The position numbers were made by a program, and so were the translations under genes. Below, in pieces: positions 1 through 7,633 of a stretch of 64,000 nt of DNA; position 1 is the stretch's first letter; the number at the start of each line of letters is the position of its first letter. This DNA comes from Saccharospirillum sp. MSK14-1 (GTDB lineage Bacteria > Pseudomonadota > Gammaproteobacteria > Pseudomonadales > Natronospirillaceae), in NCBI RefSeq assembly GCF_003054965.1, contig NZ_MIES01000026.1:806001-870000 (forward strand), written 5' to 3'. Under the pieces are notes generated by a model, which was not told where the DNA came from, made no database searches, and was given only the letters and a program-made list of their open reading frames with translations.

Positions 1-1
1 T

Positions 2-1066
2 TTTAAAAGCCTGTATCCCAGCATCATTCGTACCTTTTTGATCGACCCGCTCGGCTTGCATCGCGGCCTCGACAGTGACGAAGCCGACACCGTGCCCGGT
101 TTTTTGGACGCGCGGTATCACCGCACCGACCATTTATTGCCCGGCATCATTGACCACCTTTGGGCCGCTCGCGATGTCGCCAAAGCAGCGAACAACGCGT
201 CGATGTCTCAGGCGATCAAGATTTTAATGAACTCTTTTTACGGCGTACTTGGCAGCCCGTTGTGTCGGTTTTTTGATCCGCGCCTGGCCAGTTCCATCAC
301 CCGGCGTGGCCACTGGATTCTTAACCGCAGCCGTGACTTTATTGAAGCGCGTGGCTACAGCGTTATTTACGGCGATACCGATTCGGTCTTTGTCTGGGCC
401 GCCGGACACAACGACCCGGAAGCGCTCGGCCGTGAATTGGCGAGCGATCTTAACCACTGGTGGCAGGAACAATTGCGTGAGGAATTCCAGCTCGACTGCC
501 ATTTGGAAATGGAATTCGAAACGCATTATCGGCGCTTTTTGATGCCGACCATTCGCGGCCTCGATACGGGTTCCAAAAAACGCTACGCCGGTTTGATTGA
601 ACACAACGGCGAACAAAAACTGGTGTTTAAAGGATTAGAAGCGGTGCGTTCCGATTGGACGCCGCTGGCTAAACAGTTCCAGGAAGAGCTCTATCGGCGC
701 GTGTTTTTGAATCAGGATTACCGGGCCTTTGTGCGCGAGGAAGTGGCGGCGCTTAAGGCCGGAGAACGGGATCATCGCTTAACCTATCGACGTCGTTTGC
801 GGCGTTCACTGGACAGCTACGAAAAACAAAAACCACCACACGTTCAGGCCGCGTTGAAACGACGTGCCGAGCAACCCAGCTGGCACGGTCGTGAGGTACG
901 TTATCAGATGACTCTCAACGGTGTTGAACCGGAACCGTTTATTCGTTCGCCGATCGACTATCAACATTACATTGAACGCCAGCTCGAACCCATTGCCGAC
1001 GGCATTTTGCATTTTGTCGGAACCGGGTTTTCCGAACTGGTTGATGAACAGCTGAGTCTGTTTTAG
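2..1066 (+). CDS. polB: DNA polymerase II (family B), C-terminal part; 5' end outside the window
   Basis: Family B DNA polymerase used in translesion synthesis and replication restart. The frame is open from the first base of the window, so the N-terminal exonuclease half is missing here. Visible motifs are motif A (FKSLYPSI, first residues), motif B region with NSFYGVLGSP (about residue 80), motif C YGDTDSVFVW (about 125) and the KKRYAGL motif (about 200). The C-terminus QLSLF resembles a beta-clamp binding pentapeptide, as known for E. coli Pol II. The gene converges on the glycosyltransferase gene below, the two stop codons overlapping by a few bases. Identification is firm; only the start is unseen. 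Confidence 0.95.
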   Translation, partial: FKSLYPSIIRTFLIDPLGLHRGLDSDEADTVPGFLDARYHRTDHLLPGIIDHLWAARDVAKAANNASMSQAIKILMNSFYGVLGSPLCRFFDPRLASSITRRGHWILNRSRDFIEARGYSVIYGDTDSVFVWAAGHNDPEALGRELASDLNHWWQEQLREEFQLDCHLEMEFETHYRRFLMPTIRGLDTGSKKRYAGLIEHNGEQKLVFKGLEAVRSDWTPLAKQFQEELYRRVFLNQDYRAFVREEVAALKAGERDHRLTYRRRLRRSLDSYEKQKPPHVQAALKRRAEQPSWHGREVRYQMTLNGVEPEPFIRSPIDYQHYIERQLEPIADGILHFVGTGFSELVDEQLSLF

Positions 1067-1983
1067 TCGTTGCAGTACGACGCCTGAATGTGACGCGGTT
1101 TGGGTCGGCTGTGCATCTTGTAAGCCTCTGACAAGGCGCGCCAGATAATCGGTAATTCTTTGTGGCCGCTCATGGTAAAAGGTTTGACCAAGGTTGCTGC
1201 CAACACCAGCAGAAAGGGTTTTGCGCGCACCGCCCAGTTATTGCCATAGGCAAAGTGCACGTAGAAAAAATTGCGGTAGATGTAACGGCTTTTCCAACTC
1301 AATTCGGTGACATCGACCATATCGAGTTGGCGTCGCAAGATGGCTTTGTTCGCCAGCCGGATGGAAAAGCCGGCCTGTCGAATGCGCAGGCTGTAGTCGA
1401 CATCGTCGAGAAAAATAAAGTATTTCGGATCGGGCCAACCAATGGCTTTGACGACGTCGCGGTGAATAAACAAACCTTCAAAGGTTGCGATGGCCAGTGA
1501 CAGACCAGCGGGCACGGAATCGGAGTCCGGGTACAAATCTTCAATGCTGTCGCGTCTTGGATTCCCAACCCACCAGCGCTCTAAGTCGTACGTCAGACTG
1601 GCGCGTTCAACCAGCTTGCCATCACGGTCTTCGCGCAAGCAGACCATGACCGGGTCGTTTTGTGCCAACAACTGAGCCAGGCAATCGGCTTTGGGAACAA
1701 CGTCATCATCCATTAACCATAAGCAATCGACGCCATCGCGGTAAGCCGCTTCCACGCCAATTGAAAAACCACCGGCCCCACCCGAGTTATCAATCATCGA
1801 CAGATGGTGCAGGTTCAGCGGGCCGGTGTAGTGGTCGAGAAATTCGGTGGTGCCATCGGTGCTGGCGTTGTTAACCACATAAACCTCGTCAACGCGACGC
1901 GTCTGTTGCGCCAGAGCTTCCAGGGTTTCCTGCAACAACGACAGGCGATTAAAAGTGACAAGAACAACGGCTACGTCAGTCAC
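1063..1983 (-). CDS. Family 2 glycosyltransferase, GlfT1-like
   Basis: A 306-residue GT-A fold glycosyltransferase. It opens with VAVVLVTFNR, has VVNNASTDGT for nucleotide-sugar binding, the NSGGAGGF motif and the metal-binding WLMDDDV near residue 95. This motif series is typical of GlfT1-type (rhamnosyl/galactofuranosyl) transferases, which start galactan on a carrier-linked primer. It is the last gene of the wzm-wzt-glf operon. The start is a GTG at 1983, four bases after the stop of the upstream gene, suggesting translational coupling. The exact donor cannot be read from sequence; UDP-galactofuranose is inferred from the adjacent mutase gene. Confidence 0.85.
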   Translation of the reverse strand: MTDVAVVLVTFNRLSLLQETLEALAQQTRRVDEVYVVNNASTDGTTEFLDHYTGPLNLHHLSMIDNSGGAGGFSIGVEAAYRDGVDCLWLMDDDVVPKADCLAQLLAQNDPVMVCLREDRDGKLVERASLTYDLERWWVGNPRRDSIEDLYPDSDSVPAGLSLAIATFEGLFIHRDVVKAIGWPDPKYFIFLDDVDYSLRIRQAGFSIRLANKAILRRQLDMVDVTELSWKSRYIYRNFFYVHFAYGNNWAVRAKPFLLVLAATLVKPFTMSGHKELPIIWRALSEAYKMHSRPKPRHIQASYCND

Positions 1984-1986
1984 GGG

Positions 1987-2904
1987 TTAACGTCCAATAT
2001 AGTGAGTGTGTCGGGAGAAGTTGCCGCGCCAGCTGTCGAACAAACCGCGCAGTACCAACGTCAGATGTTTAGGATTCGGGCGAGTCAGGCTGTAAAACCA
2101 GAGCTGTTTAACAACAAAGGCCAGCGCCGCACGCCAGCCGAAATAGCGGCGCGCATTGGCGAAACCATTGCGGCTTTGGCAATATATTTTGAGTCGGCTG
2201 CGGCCATCGTTAAAGTGCAACCGACCAAACAGCATGGTTTGACCAATGCCGCCTTGATAGGGGTGATAAAAATTCACCTCGCTGAGCGTGCCAATACGAG
2301 CACCCGCGGCTTGTGCCCTTAACCGGTATTCGATGTCATCGCCCCAGATAAAAAACTCCGGACGGGGCAATCCGATTTGCTGCACTAATGGGCCCTTAAT
2401 TAATACGCCGTTAAAGGGAATGAGCACGTCGTGAAGTACGCCATCGCTGGCGCGTTCTAAGGCATCTTTGCGATGACGCAGCGGCTGATGCTCACCTTTA
2501 AGCCGAATCGGGAAACTCAGTTGCTCGGCTTCGTTTACCACCAGCGGGCCGTAAAAATCGAAGTGCTGGTACTGCTCAAGCAGTTGTTCCAGGCAGTGTT
2601 CGGGTGCGTAGCCATCGTCGTCCATTAACCAGATGGCATCGACCGGTTGTGACATCGCCGCCTGAATACCGCGATAAAAACCGCCCGCGCCACCGGTGTT
2701 GTTGAACAACTTAATGTAGTGGGTGTTGTCGTCATCCAGCCAACCGGCCTGTTGCAGCGCCTGTTGTGTGCCGTCGGTGCTGGCGTTGTCGACGATGATG
2801 ATGCGATCGACCGGCCGGCTTTGCTGGCGCAAGTGGTGCAAGCAATGTAACAGCGCTTGCTGACGGTTAAACGTCACTACGACGGCACAGATGCGTAAGC
2901 TCAT
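1987..2904 (-). CDS. Family 2 glycosyltransferase, GlfT1-like
   Basis: A 305-residue GT2 enzyme with the same plan as its downstream neighbour: VVVTFNRQQALL, IIVDNASTDGTQQ, NNTGGAGGFYRG, and WLMDDDGYAPE as the DxD region near residue 95. The later FFIWGDDIEYRLRAQAAG segment resembles the acceptor/catalytic-base region of this family. The ATG overlaps the glf stop as ATGA, so the genes are co-translated. The two GlfT1-like genes probably arose by duplication and could add successive residues (for example rhamnose and galactofuranose) of a primer or repeat unit. The specific substrate is inferred from context. Confidence 0.85.
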   Translation of the reverse strand: MSLRICAVVVTFNRQQALLHCLHHLRQQSRPVDRIIIVDNASTDGTQQALQQAGWLDDDNTHYIKLFNNTGGAGGFYRGIQAAMSQPVDAIWLMDDDGYAPEHCLEQLLEQYQHFDFYGPLVVNEAEQLSFPIRLKGEHQPLRHRKDALERASDGVLHDVLIPFNGVLIKGPLVQQIGLPRPEFFIWGDDIEYRLRAQAAGARIGTLSEVNFYHPYQGGIGQTMLFGRLHFNDGRSRLKIYCQSRNGFANARRYFGWRAALAFVVKQLWFYSLTRPNPKHLTLVLRGLFDSWRGNFSRHTHYIGR

Positions 2905-4043
2905 TGGTGATAAAACGCTCGCAGTGACTGGTGATTGTTAAGCGCATCAATAACCTGATCCGACACTTCCAGCGCTTCGCGGACGGTCACATCCATGTCG
3001 AGATAACGGTAAGTTCCCAGGCGGCCAACAAAGGTCACCTGGGTTTCTGTTTGCGCTGCCTGAACATAGTCATCGAGCCGTTGTTTGTCGGCAGCCAATC
3101 GTTTGGGATAATAAGGCACGTCTTCCGGCCCACATTCGCGGCTGTATTCCTGGTAGCAAACCGTATCTTCGTGCTGTTCCCAGGGACTGAAATGTTTGTG
3201 TTCAGTGATGCGCGTGTAAGGAAATTCCGGATCGCAATAATTCACCACCGCATTGCCCTGATAATCGCCTTTGGCCGTGATGCGTTCGAAATCCAAGGTG
3301 CGGTAACCCAGACGACCCAGTCGATGGTTGAACCAGGCATCGAGCGGGCCCGACCAGAAAATATGGTCCACCGTTTCTGCCATAGCCGGTTCATAAGCGG
3401 TGTTAAGGTGCACCTCAATGTTGGGGTGGTCGACCAGGTTAGCGACCAGTTGGGTGTAGCCCTCTGCGGGCATACCTTGGTAGCGATGATTGAAATAGTT
3501 GTCGTCGTAATTAAAGCGAACCGGCAGACGCTTCAGAATGCTGGCCGGTAGTTCACGAGGTTCACAGCCCCACTGTTTTTTGGTGTAGCCGTAAAAAAAC
3601 GCCTGGTATAAATCCGCGCCTATAAATTTCAGTGCCTGTTGCTCGAAATTTTCCGGATGCTCGATGGATGGGTCACCTTGCTGGGCGATAAACTGACGCC
3701 CTTGTTCGGGATTGAAGGTGCGACCAAAAAACTGGTTGATGGTGTGCAGGTTGATCGGTAATGAATAAACCTGCCCACCGCTGACGGCTTTAACCCGGTT
3801 CACATAGGGTTTGAATTTCGCAAAGCGATTCACATAGTCCCAGGTGCGTTGGTCATCGGTGTGAAAAATGTGCGGGCCATATTGATGCACCATGACACCG
3901 GTTTGTTGGTCGCGCTCGGTGTGGCAATTCCCGGCCAGGTGGTCACGCCGTTCAATGATGCGAATGCGATGCCCAGCCTCGGCCAGTTGCCGACCGATGA
4001 CCGCATTGGAAAAACCTGCGCCAACTAATAAAAACTGTTTCAT
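2901..4043 (-). CDS. glf: UDP-galactopyranose mutase
   Basis: Flavoenzyme that converts UDP-galactopyranose to UDP-galactofuranose, the activated donor for galactofuranosyl transfer. The 380-residue protein begins MKQFLLVGAGFSNAVIGRQL (FAD Rossmann loop GAGFSN), followed by GNCHTE, HQYGPHIFHTD, YGYTKKQWG and PVRFNYDDNYF, all hallmark Glf segments. I place the start at 4043, not at the longer open frame reaching 4184, because the family begins at this MxxxLVGAG point and the upstream gene stops at 4058. The gene's position between a GlfT2-like gene and two GlfT1-like genes makes a galactofuranose polymer the expected product of this operon. Confidence 0.95.
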   Translation of the reverse strand: MKQFLLVGAGFSNAVIGRQLAEAGHRIRIIERRDHLAGNCHTERDQQTGVMVHQYGPHIFHTDDQRTWDYVNRFAKFKPYVNRVKAVSGGQVYSLPINLHTINQFFGRTFNPEQGRQFIAQQGDPSIEHPENFEQQALKFIGADLYQAFFYGYTKKQWGCEPRELPASILKRLPVRFNYDDNYFNHRYQGMPAEGYTQLVANLVDHPNIEVHLNTAYEPAMAETVDHIFWSGPLDAWFNHRLGRLGYRTLDFERITAKGDYQGNAVVNYCDPEFPYTRITEHKHFSPWEQHEDTVCYQEYSRECGPEDVPYYPKRLAADKQRLDDYVQAAQTETQVTFVGRLGTYRYLDMDVTVREALEVSDQVIDALNNHQSLRAFYHQ

Positions 4044-4057
4044 CGTTTCGATGCCAC

Positions 4058-5797
4058 TCAGTGATCGGGCGTAAAGAGCGCGTCCCAATAACCATTGGGT
4101 ACGTTCAGTTTGAGTTTTTGCAGCTGACGGAAGCGCCAGAGAAACCGCAGTGAAGCCCCCAAAAACATCAGGCTTTGTTGGCACAGCACCGACAGTCGAC
4201 GCTCGCTTCGGTAGCCCTTGAATGTACTGGGATCAAAAAACAACAGGTTGCGGAAGCGGCCCGCTCCGGCGAGGGCTGAATCGGTCATGGCTACAGGGAA
4301 GGGTTTGCCGTCAGCCAGGTTGCGACGACGCAGCAACGGCAGGTAGCTAAACCCGCTGGCGACAACGAGTAGCTTGTCAAACAATCCGCGCCGCCGACCG
4401 ACGTCCCGATGGTTGGACAGCAGGTTGGACACGTCCTGCATGGGAAAGTGTGTTATTGCTCGTTGATGCAGATCGGCCAGGCGCCGGGCATCGAGAAAGT
4501 AGTCGTCATTCAGCCGAGAGACTTCCTGCAACCCCCAGACAATAATCGATGAACGGTAGTGGTCACCGAGCATTAAATACTTCACGAATAAGCGCGCCAT
4601 CGATGCCAGCATGGGCAGGGCGTGCGTTTTCTCTTTACTGAGAAAGCGCATGTAGCAGGCGTTACGGATTTCGTAGATGAACTGCCAGCTGAAGGGTTTT
4701 TTGTCGAAATCTTCGTGCCATAAAAAAGCGTTCGGCAATGTCACTGATGGAATGCCTTGATGGTCGAGCATCCTGCCGACCAGAATGTCATCGCTCTTGA
4801 TGAACATGTTCGGCACGTAGGGCGTTTCTCGCACGGGTAGCACCGTGCCCCACCAGCCGGTAAAGGCCACGGGATGAACTCGATTCAACTTGTGCAAAGA
4901 CTTGGTTTTGCGCGCGTTCAGTCCGCTGTTGTGTGGGTAAATGCGGTACACCCAGCTGTAGTCTGGAGTGCCACCTTGTTCCCAAACCATCCAGGGTTTA
5001 CTGGCGCTCATCATCATCACACCCAGTGCAATCGGGTCGCGGGTCAGGGTGGAAAAAACCAGGGCGCGATACAGTAACTCCGGGTAAATCTCGACATCGT
5101 CATCCATGAATAAAATGCGGCTGGCCTCGATGCGCTTGGCATAGTGCAGCGAGCGCATAAAGCCGCCGGTGCCACCGAGGTTGTCCTGGCTGATCAGCTG
5201 CACACCGGGCGGCAGATCGTTGTTGCTCAGGGTGCGGCCGTTGTCGACCACTACGATGTCCAGGTTTAAACGGCCCAGTTCCGGGCAGCGGGTCAGTTTT
5301 TCCAGATTAGGCAGCACATACTGTTCACGCCGGAAGGTGGTGATGCCGATCACCAGTTTGTCGGTGGGCTCGGCGACCTGATCGGCAACCCAGGCCAGAT
5401 CGCAGATCTCCAGGCTGGTGAGACCGGTGGTGATGCGCACAAAGAAGTAACCGCTTTCATGGCGCAGCGGGATATCGGGTGAGATAAGGTGGTCGCCGCG
5501 ACTGATCGCCCAGTTCAGCACCAGGGTGTTAGTGCCCAGTCCATCGACGAAATACACCTGAACCGTGCCCTCGCCGATCACCTTTGAAAGGCGCAACTGA
5601 ACCGCACCAATATCGGTAAAACGCACGTAGTGGTGATTGGGAAAACAATGCGCCAGCTGGTTCAGACGGATGTCCTGCTGGGCCGGCAGATTCAGACCGC
5701 CGCTGCCTCGAATAAATGGCCGGACGGTTTCACTGGCAAAGAGTACCCGCTTGTCGATGTGTTCGACGTTAAATTCAAAATGCTGCAGGCGGATCAT
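4058..5797 (-). CDS. GlfT2-like galactofuranosyltransferase (processive galactan polymerase candidate)
   Basis: A 579-residue GT2 protein with the architecture of mycobacterial GlfT2. It has an N-terminal beta-rich domain (about 1-150), a GT-A core with ITTFRREQYV, VVVDNGRTLS, LGGTGGFMRSL and the metal site FMDDDVEIYPE (about 230), then GWWGTVLP and WHEDFDKKPF, matching the conserved tryptophan and HED catalytic region of that family, and a helical C-terminal domain. GlfT2 polymerises galactofuranose with alternating linkages on the cytoplasmic face of the membrane. Downstream glf supplies the donor, and upstream wzm-wzt would export the chain. Family assignment is strong; polymer linkage is inferred. 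Confidence 0.88.
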   Translation of the reverse strand: MIRLQHFEFNVEHIDKRVLFASETVRPFIRGSGGLNLPAQQDIRLNQLAHCFPNHHYVRFTDIGAVQLRLSKVIGEGTVQVYFVDGLGTNTLVLNWAISRGDHLISPDIPLRHESGYFFVRITTGLTSLEICDLAWVADQVAEPTDKLVIGITTFRREQYVLPNLEKLTRCPELGRLNLDIVVVDNGRTLSNNDLPPGVQLISQDNLGGTGGFMRSLHYAKRIEASRILFMDDDVEIYPELLYRALVFSTLTRDPIALGVMMMSASKPWMVWEQGGTPDYSWVYRIYPHNSGLNARKTKSLHKLNRVHPVAFTGWWGTVLPVRETPYVPNMFIKSDDILVGRMLDHQGIPSVTLPNAFLWHEDFDKKPFSWQFIYEIRNACYMRFLSKEKTHALPMLASMARLFVKYLMLGDHYRSSIIVWGLQEVSRLNDDYFLDARRLADLHQRAITHFPMQDVSNLLSNHRDVGRRRGLFDKLLVVASGFSYLPLLRRRNLADGKPFPVAMTDSALAGAGRFRNLLFFDPSTFKGYRSERRLSVLCQQSLMFLGASLRFLWRFRQLQKLKLNVPNGYWDALFTPDH

Positions 5798-6513
5798 ACC
5801 CGGCAGTCCTCTTCGATAACGCCATGGACCATGCGGATGATGCGATTGCAGGAGCGTCGGGCCAGCTGTTCATCGTGGGTGGCCATCACCAGAATGCCGG
5901 CGGCATCGACGTAACTTTTCAGACGCGCTTCGGCTTTGTCGCGAAACTGTTCGTCACCCACGCTCATCCATTCATCCATTAACAGGATGTCGGGCGTGAC
6001 GCTGGTGGAAATGGCAAACGCCAGGCGCAATACCATGCCGCTGGAATAGGTGCGTACCGGCATGTAGATAAAGTCACCCAGCTCGCTGAATTCGACGATG
6101 CTGTCGGTCAGGGCCGCCGTTTCGGTTTTGTTTTTGCCCATAAACAGCAGGCGCATGCGGATGTTTTCCAGCCCGGTTAATTCCGGGTCCATGCCGAGCA
6201 TGGAATCGAGCAGGCTGGTGACGCGACCGGTGATGTCGACCGCACCCGACACTGGCGTATAAACACCTGCGAGCACACGCAATAAGGTGGTTTTGCCGCT
6301 GCCGTTGTGGCCGAGCAGAGCGACTTTTTCGCCTTGCTCAATGATCAGATTGATGTTGTTGAGTGCTTCAATTTCGACGCGGTGTTTGTCGCCTTTAAGG
6401 ATGCGACCCCCCGCCGCCGAGAGCAGCGTTCGCTTGAACGACCGGTCGTCGGATTCGTAGATGGGAAAGCGAATATGGGCTTGCCGCAGGGTGATGTTCA
6501 TGTGCTGCTTCAT
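5794..6513 (-). CDS. wzt: Polysaccharide ABC exporter ATP-binding protein (Wzt-type)
   Basis: ATPase subunit that powers export of a lipid-linked polysaccharide. At 239 residues it has only the nucleotide-binding domain: Walker A GHNGSGKTT (about residue 65), signature YSSGMVLRLAFA, Walker B DILLMDEWM, and the MATHDEQLA switch. There is no C-terminal carbohydrate-binding extension, as in the short Wzt proteins of galactan-type O-antigens, where export does not depend on chain-end modification. The start chosen is the ATG at 6513, which overlaps the permease stop as ATGA; the longer frame to 6603 would overlap the permease by 90 bases. The 3' end overlaps the GlfT2-like gene. Confidence 0.92.
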   Translation of the reverse strand: MKQHMNITLRQAHIRFPIYESDDRSFKRTLLSAAGGRILKGDKHRVEIEALNNINLIIEQGEKVALLGHNGSGKTTLLRVLAGVYTPVSGAVDITGRVTSLLDSMLGMDPELTGLENIRMRLLFMGKNKTETAALTDSIVEFSELGDFIYMPVRTYSSGMVLRLAFAISTSVTPDILLMDEWMSVGDEQFRDKAEARLKSYVDAAGILVMATHDEQLARRSCNRIIRMVHGVIEEDCRV

Positions 6514-7331
6514 AACCAGTACACCAGTCGATGGCCGCTGCGCTTGAGCAGATAAACCGACATCACCATCAGCACCACTGCGCTGCCCAGAGCAAAACAC
6601 CATTCGTTAACCGGCGGCGCCTGACCGATCACCGGTGCGCGAATCAGGTCGACATAAACGGCTAACGGGTTGAGTTCGGCGATCAGCCGGCGTTGTCCCG
6701 ACAGTTGATCGGGGTGCCACACAATCGGGGTGACGAAGAAAAACAGATTCATCAAGCTGGTTAATACCGGCTGCATATCGCGAAAACGGGTGCAGAAAAA
6801 GCTGACGATCAAGCCGATAAAAAAGAAGTTGATGGTGATCAGAATCAGGCCGGGAATGACCAGCAGCAGGGTCATATTGACCGGCCGACCGAGAATTAAA
6901 AACAGCACCGGAATGATGGCCAGGTTGTGCGCCAAAATAATCAACTGCCGGTATTGGACTCTGAGAATAAACAGCGACAGCGGCAACTTCATATTGCGCA
7001 AGTAATGCGCCGAGTGCTGAAAGATCTCGCCGAACTCGATCAGCTGCGCCGAGATAAATCCCCAGGCGATCAGGCCCAGGCTTAGGTGCGGCAGAAAACT
7101 TTCCAGGTCGATGTTAAAGATGCTGCCGTAGAGCGGCCCCATGGCGGCAATGGTGACGGCCATGCTGATGGTCAGCCAAAGCGGGCCCAATACGGAGCGA
7201 CGGTAGCGTGCCAGGATGTCGTTCCAGCCCAGCGCCATCCAGATGCGGAAAAGCCGTAAGGCATGAACGACGTCGTCCAGCGGAAAGCGCAGCGTTCCGG
7301 CGACATGAGAATTCAACTGTGGGTAAAACAA
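6510..7331 (-). CDS. wzm: Polysaccharide ABC exporter permease (Wzm-type)
   Basis: Membrane subunit of the ABC-2 type polysaccharide exporter. The 273-residue protein contains the family motif WNDILARYRRSVLGPLWLTI (about 37-56), followed by about six hydrophobic segments and the late FFFVTPIVWHPDQL and NPLAVYVDLIRAPV motifs. It pairs with the downstream Wzt to move undecaprenyl-linked polymer to the periplasm. No ATG exists ahead of the conserved region in this frame, so translation probably starts at TTG 7331 or the in-frame TTG at 7313; the ribosome-binding site is weak for both. It is the first gene of the operon, whose promoter should lie in 7332-7633. Confidence 0.88.
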   Translation of the reverse strand: MFYPQLNSHVAGTLRFPLDDVVHALRLFRIWMALGWNDILARYRRSVLGPLWLTISMAVTIAAMGPLYGSIFNIDLESFLPHLSLGLIAWGFISAQLIEFGEIFQHSAHYLRNMKLPLSLFILRVQYRQLIILAHNLAIIPVLFLILGRPVNMTLLLVIPGLILITINFFFIGLIVSFFCTRFRDMQPVLTSLMNLFFFVTPIVWHPDQLSGQRRLIAELNPLAVYVDLIRAPVIGQAPPVNEWCFALGSAVVLMVMSVYLLKRSGHRLVYWL

Positions 7332-7633
7332 GGTTACTACTCGGCAGGTTACTATGTAGATACTTGTGGGGAAATCGGTGGCAATAAGGTATCAGATTTT
7401 GTGGTCTTGTCAGCAATGGTGGTCTTAAATGTGACTTTTGTCGCAAAAATATAGACAAAGGTATCTATATGAAATACCAAATCGGGGCGTGTTGGCACGT
7501 AACGGTGGGCAAGGTTCAGGATTGCTACGGGGCGTGGCGTCGGTCCGGTGTCGGGATGATCGGCGTTGTGGAACGTCAGCATCTGGATGAAGGTCGCAGA
7601 CAAGTCATAAACCCGGCCTTATAATGCCGCGCC
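7332..7633. promoter_or_regulatory. Divergent intergenic region between wzm and mrcB
   Basis: About 300 bases separate the divergent polysaccharide operon and mrcB, so promoters for both should be here. A 9-base direct repeat (AGGTTACTA at 7331-7339 and 7346-7354, 15 bases apart) lies just upstream of wzm and could be a regulator site. I found no convincing paired -35/-10 boxes. Small open frames here look like chance frames. Confidence 0.4.
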
